Shown here: one piece after another, positions 1 through 10,899 of the stretch
How the letters are laid out: every line of letters begins with the position of its first letter
Position numbering within the stretch: the first letter of the stretch is position 1
Assembly: GCF_003573695.1 (NCBI RefSeq)
Contig: NC_039361.1
Coordinates: forward strand, 102,116,279 to 102,180,278
DNA: 64,000 bases
Direction: 5' to 3'
Source: Papaver somniferum
Taxonomy: Eukaryota > Streptophyta > Magnoliopsida > Ranunculales > Papaveraceae
Notes under the pieces: model-generated
The model's database searches: none
What the model saw: the letters and a program-made list of their open reading frames with translations, nothing else
Told to the model about the DNA's origin: nothing
Position numbers and translations under genes: made by a program

Positions 1-280
1 TTTAAGGTGACCTAACCATGCACATCTTAATTGGAGTAAAATCTAATGAATTAGGCGACTAGATTTTTTTGGAAATAAGGTTTAGTAGAGTAATGACAGC
101 TTTGAAGAGTGTGTGCATGGTATTGAAAAGGCGTTAATAGAAAACGACAGACACTTGACCAATCTCCATAAAAGACCATTTATAGCTAATCTACTACCAT
201 TATTTAAACAAGGCAGGGGGATAAACATATTATTATACCAAAGCAATAAATCATAGAAATAGAGATTAAGAAAACAGATA

Positions 281-1039
281 ATGACAGAGAATGCTAGAAG
301 TTCAGCAAATGGAAATCACACCGAGCCACCACCCTATTCAGATGCAATGGTACTTGCAAAGTTGACAATTGTGACTTTATCAAACTCTGAGATTGAAAGG
401 TTGATTCCTTTTCTGAATCAGGAGAAGATAAGGAAGAAATAGCAAGAGAAGCGAGAAGAATTTGAAAGATTAAGGGTTTAAAATGATGAGGATTTTCAGT
501 TGTGGATGAGAAAGTTGGATGCCATAGATGCACGTTGACACAGGCAGAAGCTTCAACGACAAGGAGAGTGGAAGTGTTCATGGGGGAAACTCACAATGCG
601 ATAGAAAGTGATAATGAAGATGAAGAAAAGAACTGTGAAGGAGGAAGATGAGGAGAGCAATGATGATTCAATGAAGAGAGATGAGAGAGCAAAAGAAGCA
701 TAGAAAAAGAAGAGGAAGAGGCAAGAGTTTGAAGATGTGATGTACAAGTGTTATCTTGTCGAAAAGAAGAAAAACCCTCGTAAGTTTGCTCGAACCATGT
801 CGGAACCCCTGAACGTGGATTCTGACGGAGAGGAGATTCCTGGGTTAGACCTCGATGGAGATCCTGTGTTTGCCGGGGAGATGGTGGTTTGAAGTGAAGC
901 AGAAGATGAAGAAGAAGAAGCCTAAGATGATGATCTCCAGGGTACCTACACATCTTCAGACGATGATGATGGTACTGGTGCATACTATGAAGAGGATGAG
1001 TTAAACTACATCAGCAACAATGATGGCGATTCTTGGTGA
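281..1039 (+). pseudogene. Degenerate acidic/charged protein gene, one frame with several stops
   Basis: Reading from the ATG at 281, one frame runs 252 codons to a TGA at 1037-1039 without needing an indel. It is interrupted by stops at 440, 479, 536 and 602 and by three more downstream. The predicted product begins MTENARSS, has a charged Lys/Glu-rich middle and an Asp/Glu-rich C-terminal third with a run of four Asp. The preserved frame says it was once coding; the stops say it no longer makes a full protein. I do not recognise the family. It lies outside the recognised CACTA transposase reading frames and could be an adjacent host gene relic or another ORF of the transposon. Confidence 0.45.
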
Positions 1040-1601
1040 TTGCCTTATGGGTACTGTCAAATCCCTTAGAACTAGAGTAATGTGATATTTTGATTACTAT
1101 TTCTCTTGTGCATCTTCGTGAAAACTTGTGGGGATATTGATGGTACTTTATGTTGCTGAAGAAGTGTATGGATAATGGGGTTTCAATTTCAGACATTTGG
1201 TGGTAGTTTGTTTTTTTGTTTGATAGATAGTGTTGATGAAGAAGATGTAGGTGATTTTGGGGTTCAGTTTGCAGCAGGTGCATTGTTTGGGTAGCAACCA
1301 GGAGAGTTGCAGTGGTTATGATGGGTAAACCTTTTATGTCAGGTAGATTAGTAATGTTGCAACTCTGATTTGGTTGTAAATCGAAAGTTATAATGGCGTT
1401 GGTAGCTTGTCGGGTGTTTAGAAGTGGTATTCTGTTTGTTTTTTCCTTCTTTAGATGTAATTAAACTAGTTGTGTTCTTCCAGTTGTTTGAATTTTCAAT
1501 TGTATGAAACTTGTGATGGATGTAGGTTTGAAGGGTTTGAAGAAATTTGTCAGTTTTTCTTGCTCTTTTGATTTCAGCAGTAATGGATTGAATACAGTAG
1601 A
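1040..1601. other. Non-coding stretch
   Basis: A/T-rich, T/G-biased sequence after the stop of the broken acidic gene. It could be that gene's 3' untranslated region. I see no ORF, tandem repeat or RNA gene that I can support. Confidence 0.4.
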
Positions 1602-2221
1602 TGTACAAACAAGCAATGTTCTTGGTGAATGATTCTAAAATTCCAATGATTGTTAAGTAGAGATATGTAGGAATGATTGAATTAGTGAATCAATAGGGTA
1701 TATAAAATGTTGTTTAAGATGGTAGAAACTAGGGTATTAAGATTAATTCAAAGACTATTTTAGGCCCAATTCCAAAAAAATATATATGTGCAAGCCTATT
1801 ACTATTACTACTAATCCTAACATGAAAGAATATTAATTCAACAATAAGTATAGCCAAAACCCATCTGCATACAAAACCCCACCATGATTTAAAAATCAAT
1901 TTTTTTCAACAATCCGTACATTCATTCTCTAGTTAACAGGAAAATCCAAACTGCCAACTTAAATTTGAACCAAATTTAATACCATGATGATCATCATTAC
2001 CAAAATAGTATAGCCCAAAACCAAAAACAAAGGCTAAGAGTATATAATTTACACTAACCAATTCCTTAAACAAAAACCAAAAAATATTCCAACCTAATCA
2101 TTCATCTATTAGCAAACATAAACAACTACATTCTATCACCTGGCTTGATTACCGCTTATTCCCTTGGAGATGGTTGCTCAGATGCAGTCGTTTGAGAAGC
2201 AGGGACTGGTGCTGGTGCTGG
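1602..2221. repeat. Direct repeat, copy A (pairs with 3337-3982)
   Basis: About 620 bp closely matching 3337-3982 in the same orientation, starting at TGTACAAACAAGCAATG and ending in the Pro/Ala-rich coding tail of a minus-strand ORF. Copy B has an extra block of about 25 bp near 3597. Both copies include what would be the 3' end and trailer of a minus-strand ORF, so two neighbouring ORFs share one tail (both end ...EQPSPR plus one residue). Confidence 0.85.
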
Positions 2222-2990
2222 CTCAGCCGGTTTCTCTGGTGGTATTTGCACTCGCTGGATTTCGTTGACCATTACCTGCCTCCACAAATGCAGCTATTCT
2301 TGATGCTGCTCTGCCAACTGCAGGACATACATAATGAAGCAGGGTATAGGGCATTCCATGAGCGGGTATTGGCTGAGCAGCACGAAGAAGCTCTCTTCTG
2401 GCGGTAGCAAGCAAAGTAATAGTATCAAATCCATTTCTCCCCCTCCAGCCACAACATATTTAAGACCAATAAGCACCACCCCCTCGTTAGTCACATACTT
2501 ACCTTCGGTAGGGTGTTCAGCAGTCACAACCCATCCATCCCGCATGCGCCATGTCCTAATGGGTCCGGGTCCGACAGCCACTACACCACCAACACCCCCG
2601 TCAACGAACTCATCATTAACACCATCACCAGGATCAGAATCTACATAAGACATGATTTCTTCGCAGTTCTCAGTAGCCATTGGTTCTTCTTCAACTGCAC
2701 CACTCCCCCCGCAACCACTACTTTCTCCATGTTCAGTTATACAATCTTGAAATGGAGGATCTTCTCTCCCCCTAGAAGGCATTTGCTGAATCCGAGAAGT
2801 GGATGATGCAGTATCCTGATTCGCAGAGATATTATTAACCAATTGGATGCAATTATCATTCCTCAATGGTACATCAGAGATATTGCTCTCTATTTCTCTT
2901 GGAGGAATATCCATTTGGTGTTGAATGCTTCTATGATGAATTTTGATTGTAAGGGGTTTATGAGAAATTTTTCTCAAAAATTCAGGATGA
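2164..2990 (-). pseudogene. Possible second ORF of the CACTA element (unrecognised)
   Basis: On the minus strand an open stretch of about 227 residues (2294-2977) is followed, after a frame change, by a short Pro/Ala-rich tail ending PSPRE near 2164. The N-terminal half is polar and the middle is Gly/Val/Asp-rich. The tail is nearly the same as that of the DUF4216 transposase ORF ending at 3915, because both lie in the direct repeat. CACTA elements often carry a second ORF beside the transposase; that is the reason for this call. No conserved domain was identified, and the frame is not continuous. Confidence 0.35.
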
Positions 2991-3336
2991 ATTTTTGTCT
3001 CCCTTTTTTAGTATCAAATTTGAAATGGGATTTCTAGTTTGGAATCTAATGGAAGCAATTGGGATAATGATAATGAAGAAAAGAAACATAATTTTAAGCC
3101 TTAATTGGTTCGATTACCAATGCATTCTCACCTTTTCGGTGAGAAAAACTACCCCCTCCCGCCGTTTCAATTCTCCATAAATCAAATTATATCTCTTGTG
3201 ACTTGTCTAATCGACTTTTCTATTTTGAAAGTCATCTGTGTTGCGACAAGTGGAGGATATTCAGAGATCATTTACACACGTTCTATTCATACTAGTTAAC
3301 ATGAATAATTTAGTTTAGTGTTACATGAACATGATA
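2991..3336. other. Spacer between the two minus-strand transposon ORFs
   Basis: A/T-rich spacer. The small plus-strand reading frames here have no recognisable content. No terminal inverted repeat beginning CACTA was found, so the downstream end of the CACTA element is not located. Confidence 0.35.
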
Positions 3337-3982
3337 TGTACAAACAAGCAATGTTCTTGGTGTATGATTCTAAAATTCCAATGTTTGTTAAGTAGAGATA
3401 GGTAGGAATGACTGAATTAGTGAATCAATAGGGTATATAAAAAGATTTTTAAGATGGTAGAAACTAGGGTATTAAGATTAATTCAAAGCCTATTTTAGGC
3501 CCAATTCCAAAAAAAAATCTATGTGCAAGCCTATTACTATTACTACTAATCCTAGCATGACAGAATATTAATTCAACAATTAGTATAGCCAAATCCAAAC
3601 TCATCCAACATTGCTAAAACCCATCTGCATACAAAAACCCACCATGATTTAAGAATCAATTTTTTTTTCAACAATCCATATATTCATTCTCTAGTTAACA
3701 GGAAAATCCAAACTGCTAAATTATATTTGAACCAAATTCAGTACCATGATGATCATCAGTAGCAAAATAGTATAACCCAAAACCAAAAACAAAGGCTAAG
3801 AGTATATTTACACTAACCAGTTCCTTAAACAAAAACCAAAAAATGTTCCAACCTAATCATTCATCTATTAGAAAACACAAACAACTACATTCTATCACCT
3901 GGCTTGACTATCGCTTAGTCCCTTGGAGATGGTTGCTCAGATGCAGTCATTTGAGAAGTAGGGATTGTTGTTGGTGCTGGTG
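3337..3982. repeat. Direct repeat, copy B (pairs with 1602-2221)
   Basis: Second copy of the 0.62-0.65-kb direct repeat. Its right end overlaps the last codons of the DUF4216 part of the transposase (tail ending PSPRD). Point differences and small indels against copy A show the duplication is not recent. Confidence 0.85.
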
Positions 3983-4606
3983 CTTTCCTTGCAGTTCTAC
4001 CCTTAATATCGGGTCGATAGTAATCATTCTTGGATTTCCTTTGCAGTTCAAGTTTATCTACATGCGGCAATTGATACTTATTCCGAGAAATAACTGTCGT
4101 ACTGAATTCCTCGTCGACATCATCACCAGCATATTTCCAGTTTTGGGTAGGTGCGCCTAACACAATAGACTTTTTTTTATTTTCCTGGTCTGTCACATAA
4201 AATGCCTACTTAGCTGGCTACAATGAAAGGATCATTCTAGAGTCCCAACTTATTAAGCTCAACCGAAATGTAGACAAGTTTGTCTTTTGAGACCCCTGCT
4301 TTAGTAACCCGTTTACACTTGAAAAGTGGAAATTTCACGAATGATATGTCAACACCCATATCTCTTGTCAAACACCATAATAATCCGCCTGATTAAGGCT
4401 CATCCCCTCTTTTCTAATGTGCCTGTCAGTTGCCTCTACGTAAACCCCGCTCTTCTGGTTAACGGAACCATCACTAGATTTTGTGCGAAACAGGTATCCA
4501 TTGATGTGATATGCTTCGTGTGTCACTACTTGTGCATTTGGTGGGATTGATAGCCACCTTAAGTCCTTATTGAAGTTTTCCCTGGAGTCTTCCCACTCAC
4601 TCTCAA

Positions 4607-4687
4607 CCTGAAATACATTATAAGGATTAGCCTTCGTCTCAACGCAAAAGTTACATAACAAGAGTGACATTTTCTGCAAAATCTTAC
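4607..4687 (-). other. Predicted second intron in CACTA transposase
   Basis: Minus-strand donor GTAAGA at 4687 and acceptor ATTTCAG at 4607. Removal joins ...EEFAKWLQKV to VESEWEDSREN at the start of the DUF4216 segment. Confidence 0.55.
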
Positions 4688-4787
4688 CACTTTTTGTAAC
4701 CATTTGGCGAACTCTTCATTATGTTTTTGATCTAGCTGTTTATCATTCATACCAAGATATTTATCCTTCAAAAATTTCTGGTGTCGT

Positions 4788-4892
4788 CTGGAAAGTACAA
4801 TGATTAATGTTATTATCTTTACAGAAATTCGGACACAGAATCAAAAACTAAATAAAATTTGAGGTTATTTGGTTAGATCTAGTTATACTTAC
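4788..4892 (-). other. Predicted intron in CACTA transposase
   Basis: On the minus strand GTAAGTATAACT at 4892 and TACTTTCCAG at 4788 bound a 105-bp interval. Removing it joins ...HEVDPYIE to RRHQKFLKDKYLG, the expected region after DUF4218. This is a splice prediction from consensus and frame only. Confidence 0.6.
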
Positions 4893-6036
4893 TCAATGTA
4901 AGGATCAACTTCATGCGAATTCCGCAATACATAGAAATGCACTTTATCCAACAGATCCTTATCTACAAGAGGAAACTTAGCAGATGACATTGGTTTTCCC
5001 CTGAAAGAATAAGAATCTTCGCCAGTGTCAGATATGTTGAGTTTTTCTGGTGGAATTCCAACTGTATCATTCATGATTTGTTGGTGCTCACTAATCATCT
5101 TAATTGTCTCTTCCGCAATGTTCCCTTCAACAATGCTTTCTCCAGGTATGTTTCTGTTTCGCACATGCCCTTTAATGACCTTCATGCACCTTTCAAACGG
5201 ATACATCTATCGAAATAATACAGGACCACAAATTTGCACTTCCCTGGTAAGATGCATAGTTAAATGAACCATGATATCCAAAAAGGATGGAGGAAAGTAT
5301 TTCCCGAGCAAGCACAACGTCAAAACGAGTTCCAACTGCAATTTTTCTAGCTCTGCCACCTTGATTTCTTTACTAGATATTTCCTTGAAAAAGAAACAAA
5401 ACCTGATAATAGCATATCTTGTTGGCTGCGGCATAATTGATTTAATCGCAATGGGAAAAAAATGCTGCATTAGCATGTGATAATCATGCGATTTTAGTCC
5501 GATAAGCTTTCGATTTTTTCGATTCACCAGGGTTCAAAAGTTTGAACAATACCCTTGTGGAACCTTTATCTCGGATAATGTTGCACAGAACTTGTCCTTT
5601 TCCTCCAGGCTTAATGAGTGACATGCTGCCGGTAGTATATATCCCCCTTTGCCATTTTCCCGAGGTTGCAACTCTTCTCTAAAACCCATGTACTTCAGGT
5701 CCATTCGAGCAGCAAAGTGGTCTTTCGACTTTAATTCATTGTTCAACAATGTTCTAACGATACTCTCGCATACATTCTTTTCGACGTGCCTAAAATCTAT
5801 GCAATGGTGGACAACATGATACCGCCAGTACGGGAGGAGCCGGAACCATATATTGAACTTTTTCTAGTAGGGCATGTCGGTCTCCTTCCTCTTCCCCTTT
5901 TTTGGGTCGATGGTATTTTCGATTATCTTCATCTTTCCACCTCTTGCAGGGTTATCTTGCACGAATTCCACCATAATGTTCTTCCGTACCTTTCCCTGTT
6001 CATTCTTTGTAGACTTTACCTCATTGTACATTTGTG

Positions 6037-6041
6037 ACGGG
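6037..6041 (+). repeat. Target site duplication ACGGG, left of element 1
   Basis: The five bases ACGGG before the first TG of element 1 recur at 28344-28348 directly after its last CA. Both flanks are CACTA transposase coding sequence, so this is a perfect 5-bp duplication made on insertion. Confidence 0.95.
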
Positions 6042-8663
6042 TGTTGATGGTGGTTTTTATTTTAGGCGAAAATTGTAAAAGTCTATCTACCTGACCCGAC
6101 ATCGGAAGTAATAGACCTTGATATGTCTATATTCCGCAAGGAATTTGAAGAATATATCAAAATCTGATGAGTGCCTATGCCGCTTTTCATATTGTATTGA
6201 AACTCAAGATCCTAGATGAATTGTTCACTAGTATAGAGCCTAATGAGTATTTAAGCTCCTAGTTGCATTATTCACTAATGAAATGGAGCCATTTAAAAGT
6301 GTTTAGTTCCTAAGACTCTTCGCTCATATATGTATTGAGCAATTCAATATATTTATGTATATAAAATTTACTCAGAATGGTGCATGTAGCAACAATCCCA
6401 AATATTCTATTAATTTTATCTTGCACCAGCATTATTCACTAATGCATAGACTTCCTAGTGTTTTCCTATGCTATATTCCCCAGCCGAACTCTCAATATTG
6501 GCATGACATGACGATTAATGTTCACTCGCAATGAAGTAGCATGAATCTCCCGAAGTGTCAGTATTAAGACCTGCATGAAAACACCCACATAGGTTACACC
6601 ACCCTCTGACAAAGAGATCAGCACGTTCGCACAGCTTTTAATTAAAAGTTGGCGCGATCGAACGCGTTTAAATTCCTTAAGGAAAATCTAGATTGTCCAT
6701 ATCAGTCTCAGAAATGATCACGGCCACACAATTTGTCTACGCAATTCAACAAGCCTGGCCAAGCCATGGCGGAAATAGGCAACCATCATGATGACCATCA
6801 GCGGGCCCACCAATGCCCCAACTGATTGGACCTTGACTAAACGCATCCCAGCGTTGTCAAACGCCAACCCTTAGTAGGGTGGTCACGCTGTGGAAAGAAG
6901 CTCGAACGAGCATAGACTGTCTAAAACAGTCTTAAAAGCGTCACAGCCGTCCAACTTTGCCAACCTGGTTGGACGGCTGGGATTACTCCACGAGTGATTA
7001 GGGTAGTGCTAGCACGCACACCGGCGCCCAGTTTTTCCCCACTCGATCGGTCTGTGCACGGCAAGACCATAAGGCAATAAATCGTTTGCGAAACTATGGC
7101 AGGCGTGATGCTTCTAAACCCTAATTTGGGTCGCGGAAGTATATTAGCGTATTAAATCGATCACGACCATCCAAACAGGATGGCTTAGATCACGTTTTGG
7201 ACGATCAGGGAAGTGCACACGAGTTCACCACTGTCCAAACTCTATTCGTGTTCGACCGACTTACCTGTTGGAGTTCAATAAAGCACTGAATTGCTCGATC
7301 GAACTGGAGTATCCACGGCTGTCCAAAACCCTAATTTGCGCTTTGCGGCAATATATTTATGTCACAAATTGATCGTGGCCACTCATCTTCGCCGGCTGAA
7401 TCGAGTAGCCTAGATCTGATTTGGATGGACCAAGAGATGTAGGCATGCACGCCGGCGGCTCGTCTCCATGCATGCCCAACCCGTCCGTTCAAATTAACAC
7501 CCAGTGCTTGGATTCGAATGGCCAAAGAAGGGACGTCCACACGTCCCTAAACCCTAAAATTATATCAACGGCGGCAAACATCTTCCGCAAACCATCTCGT
7601 CCGTCCAACTTCGCCAGCTTGGTTGGACATTTTGGATTAGATATTAGGCGATCAATGAGGTACCTCAATGATCACCGGCCTCCACTCTGTCACGGGGAGC
7701 GATCGACCAAATGATGGCTCCCCATGCGGCCTTCAAACGATCACCCGAAGGTGGTCGGACATGCTGCTATTTTAAGACGCTAAATCCACGACTTATTCAA
7801 TCAAGCTTTAAAACAACGATGCTTCATGCATATTGATTGTCTTGAGCTGCATGCTTAAAAGCGATGCATTACATGCATCGAACACATGCGATATTTTATG
7901 AATATCGACTCCATAAACAACTTAGTTGTTTCACCTAATAGCACTGTATTCTATTCTTTGCGCAAGTCCAACGACTTGACCCACTTACTCGAGACATCAC
8001 ACATGTCGCAAACTGGGGGATACTTACTGGGGTATTGGTCTTCCAGTTTACAATGTGTGGCGTGCAATGCGCCCATCACGAGAACGTATCAAGTAACATA
8101 TGAACGGTTAACAACAATGAGATAAGTGGGTGAAGGAGTGACCACGTGATGATCACCATCTCCTACACAACCCCACTACTCCATCACTTAACCTTCTCCA
8201 CTTCCTACGAGATCAAGGTTGCGCTCAAATGACTTGTATAAATAGGTTTTCAACCGAGAGATCAAGGTTGCGCTCAAATGACTTGTATAAATAGGTTTTC
8301 AACCTATTTCGATAAAGAGAGGACAAGTGTTGTCAACATAGTATCCAGAAAACACCCAGAATGATAGCTTACATTATGCAAGCCAGTTCTGATACAAGTC
8401 ATAAAATAGCCACACCTTCAAAATTCAATATTTTTGATCTCAACACCTTCTTCGCTTCCCTCCCTAAGATCAACCCTTCTCCTTCACTTTGTGACTGAAG
8501 CAAGTCTGGAACGACCATTTCTTGGTTTAGGCCAGAATTGTACAGATTGATCTCTCGAATCTAAAGTACTCCCTTGCAGTGCATTTGTTTAGGGTTTAGA
8601 TTCGTTTCTCATCAACACACCTAAATTTACAAAAACAGCAGAATTAGTTTTTACCCTCAAACA
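6042..8663 (+). repeat. 5' LTR of element 1
   Basis: 2622 bp, TGTTGATGGTGG...CAAACA. It has TATAAATAGG twice (8237 and 8286) because a 49-bp block containing the core promoter is tandemly duplicated here and single in the 3' LTR. Ends resemble those of element 2's LTRs, but the central 192-bp repeat array of element 2 is absent. Short ORFs inside (for example 7421-7714, 7886-8125) also occur in the 3' LTR and look like chance frames. Confidence 0.92.
8209..8306 (+). promoter_or_regulatory. Tandemly duplicated LTR core promoter (two TATA boxes)
   Basis: A 49-bp unit starting GAGATCAAGG at 8209 repeats at 8258. Each copy holds TATAAATAGG (8237-8246, 8286-8295). The 3' LTR has one copy with its TATA at 27968. 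Since both LTRs are copied from one template at insertion, the duplication most simply arose after insertion. Confidence 0.8.
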
Positions 8664-8690
8664 ACTGGCGACCATAGTGGGAGATTGATC
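8664..8690 (+). other. Primer binding site region of element 1
   Basis: Just after the LTR end CAAACA comes AC and then TGGCGACCATAGTGGGAGA. The position and the TGGCGAC start match primer sites of Tat/Ogre elements that use an Arg tRNA. The tRNA match was not computed. Confidence 0.7.
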
Positions 8691-8719
8691 TCTCGGTTAC
8701 AAAAAATCATTTTCCATAT

Positions 8720-10081
8720 CCCGTCTTCAATTTGCTAAATTTTCCAATACAGTTGATCTTAGGAATGGTTCAGAAACCCTCAATCCCAATTTTACTTCTC
8801 CCAGCACTAACAATACTTCGCATGTTATTCATGAATCCGTTCTTTCATTCAAAACCCTTGTCGAGGCTATGAAGTCTCAATATATAACAATTATTCATGA
8901 TTTGATGAAAATCCTGAATGATATTGTCAGGAATCAAGCTATTATTGTCAAGACGCAGGACGGAGTATTTGCGCTCTTGAAAGTCCTCACAGATCAACTA
9001 TCAAAGGAACCAACACGCATTCATTCTAAAGGAAACGCCAACAACAATCCATTTTGGATAAATACTGATGGTAGTAGCCCTTCTTCCAAGATTCATATTC
9101 CTATTCCTGGTAAGGAAGATGAAGCCTATGATCGTGTTGAATGGAAAAGTATCCACCAACCTAACTTGTCTGCTCATGAAGATCGAGAGATGCTTCCTCA
9201 AACTCAGAAAGAAGACTCGTGGGATTTAGCACGTTCTCATCAGAGTCCTCGCAATGAAAAGGTGATTTCATTATGTGCGTCCTTCTTGGAAAGTATCAAT
9301 TCCCATATTGCATAAGAAGCTGCTAAGAGATCCGCTGCTGCTTTACTCAGTTGATCTGAACCTTCCCAGAATGAAGAAACTCGTAAAGATGTTCAGTAAA
9401 GCAGGTGTCCTTCCAATAAAAGACCCAACCTCCAATTGATCACTAGTGAGGGTGGAAAGAGAAAGCATCCGGGAACAACTATCAACAATCTAAGCGTACG
9501 ACTCCCATTTCACATAGGTCAAATGAGACTCCACCATTCCCAGATTTTCCTTTACCAATGGAAGAGGTGATTGAACTCTTGGAGGTCTGGATACAAGATG
9601 ACATCATCAAGCTACCCCGTGTCAAACGTCCTCCAACTAAACAAGAAATAGAAGATCCCAAGTACTGCCGCTTCCATAGGTTTGTAAACCATCCTACAAG
9701 TGACTGCAACAAATTGAAGCACATCTTCCACGAGAAGATCGACTCAGGGGAATTTCAACTAGGCACTGAATGAGTATACAAATACCATCCTCCTATTAGA
9801 ATATGTTGCATGCTTTATGGGGACTCCGTCTACAAAACTGCGCAGTCAACCATGGAACATGTGTGTGAAATTCTCTCTCTCTCCAAGGCACAACGTCAAG
9901 ATATTTTTGCCGCTCTAAATTGTGTTGTATCGGGAAAGCGACTATATTCGATCGATGAAGCTGCCCCCAGGCCTAAATATCTTCTGAAAGACATGATTAG
10001 CATAAGCAGCTGGGGACTCTTAACCACGGCTTATCTTAGAGATATCGAGTTGGGAAAAGCGTTGATTAACGCAGGGACTAC
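8720..10081 (+). pseudogene. Element 1 gag remnant (Tat-type)
   Basis: A plus-strand frame open from about 8720 (upstream of the Met at 8869) runs to a stop near 9313; further pieces lie at 9558-9773 and 9810-10081. The middle piece has the Tat-like gag C-terminal signature YCRFHRF..HPTSDC, a Cys/His cluster of the kind that binds RNA in the virus-like particle. Stops and frame changes separate the pieces, and the last piece is cut at 10081 by element 2. No protease or polymerase domain follows at 23652. Gag identity rests on position after the primer site and this Cys/His motif. Confidence 0.65.
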
Positions 10082-10086
10082 GAAGG
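10082..10086 (+). repeat. Target site duplication GAAGG, left of element 2
   Basis: GAAGG precedes TGTTTGAAGG at 10087 and recurs at 23647-23651 after the other end of element 2. Removing element 2 and one copy rejoins element 1 internal sequence. Confidence 0.95.
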
Positions 10087-10899
10087 TGTTTGAAGGTGAA
10101 AACAGTTTCTGCTGATGTTGGTAATTTCGAGTGTGTAGGTGAGAAATGAGTCTAAACCCTAAACAATATACTGCAAGGGAGTAATTTGATTCGAGAGATC
10201 AATCTGTACAAATCCGGCCTAAACCAAGAAATGGTCGTTCCAGACTTGCTTGGTCACAAAGTGAAGGAGAAGGGTTGGTCTAGGGAGGGAAGCGAAGAGA
10301 GTGTTGAGACCAGAATAGTTGATTCGGGAAGAGTAGTTGTTTGACGACTTGTATCAGAAAGTGGAAATCTAACAGATGGGAAAGCTAACAAGTGATTTCT
10401 GAGTGTTGTATTCTCATGACCAAATCTTGTCTTTGGTGGAAATAGGTGAGAACTATTTATACAAGTGGCAACGAAACGTACCCTGATCTCGTAAGAAGTG
10501 TAAACGGTTGAGTAAATGGAAGAAAATAGTAAAGGGTAACGCCTGGAATTGATGTTTCCATAATGAAGGAAATGTTTCACCATTACTTCTTTTATTTACC
10601 AACCGCCTCACCATTATGACACTTTCCTGTAACGGGCGTAGTGTACGCCGCACGCTGTAAACCACCAGACCAGTACCCTGATGAGCATCCCCCAGTTTGT
10701 GACATGTTTTGATGTCTCGAGTGTTTTCGTGGAAAACGTCTAGCATGTTACTACGTGTGGCGTGGCCAAAGGATTTGGCGTTTGTAGCCAAGTTGGTGTC
10801 GTGACCAAAGAATAGACGTCGTAGCCAAGTTGGTGCCTTGACCAGAGAGTTAGCATCGCAGCCAAGTTGGTGCCGTGACCAAGAGTTAGCATCGCAGCC

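Larger units (their letters stand above)
3915..6041 (-). pseudogene. CACTA (En/Spm-like) transposase, C-terminal half: Transposase_21 end, DUF4218, DUF4216
   Basis: Minus-strand remainder of the transposase gene whose 5' half is at 28344-29831. In protein order: a Transposase_21 tail with the GLKSHDYHMLMQ-type motif (5450-5520); DUF4218 (5000-5450: PTRYAIIRFCFFF, YFPPSFLDIMVHL, MYPFERCMK, VRNRN); then DUF4216 (3915-4610: HINGYLF, KFPLFKCK, DPFIVAS, FYVTD). GT-AG introns fit at 4788-4892 and 4607-4687; removing them joins the domains in frame. These proteins cut and rejoin transposon ends in the nucleus. An in-frame stop in DUF4216 near 4240, frame breaks, and insertion of element 1 at 6041 make it non-functional. 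The family call is secure. Confidence 0.9.

Noticed and set aside
2334..2806. Plus-strand Pro/Thr/Ser-rich ORFs
   Set aside because: Opposite strand of the putative second CACTA ORF; composition is the complement of its Gly/Val/Asp-rich stretch.
7421..7714. ORF in the 5' LTR of element 1, also present at 27074-27445
   Set aside because: Copies exist because the LTR is duplicated; frames drift between copies and no motif is seen.
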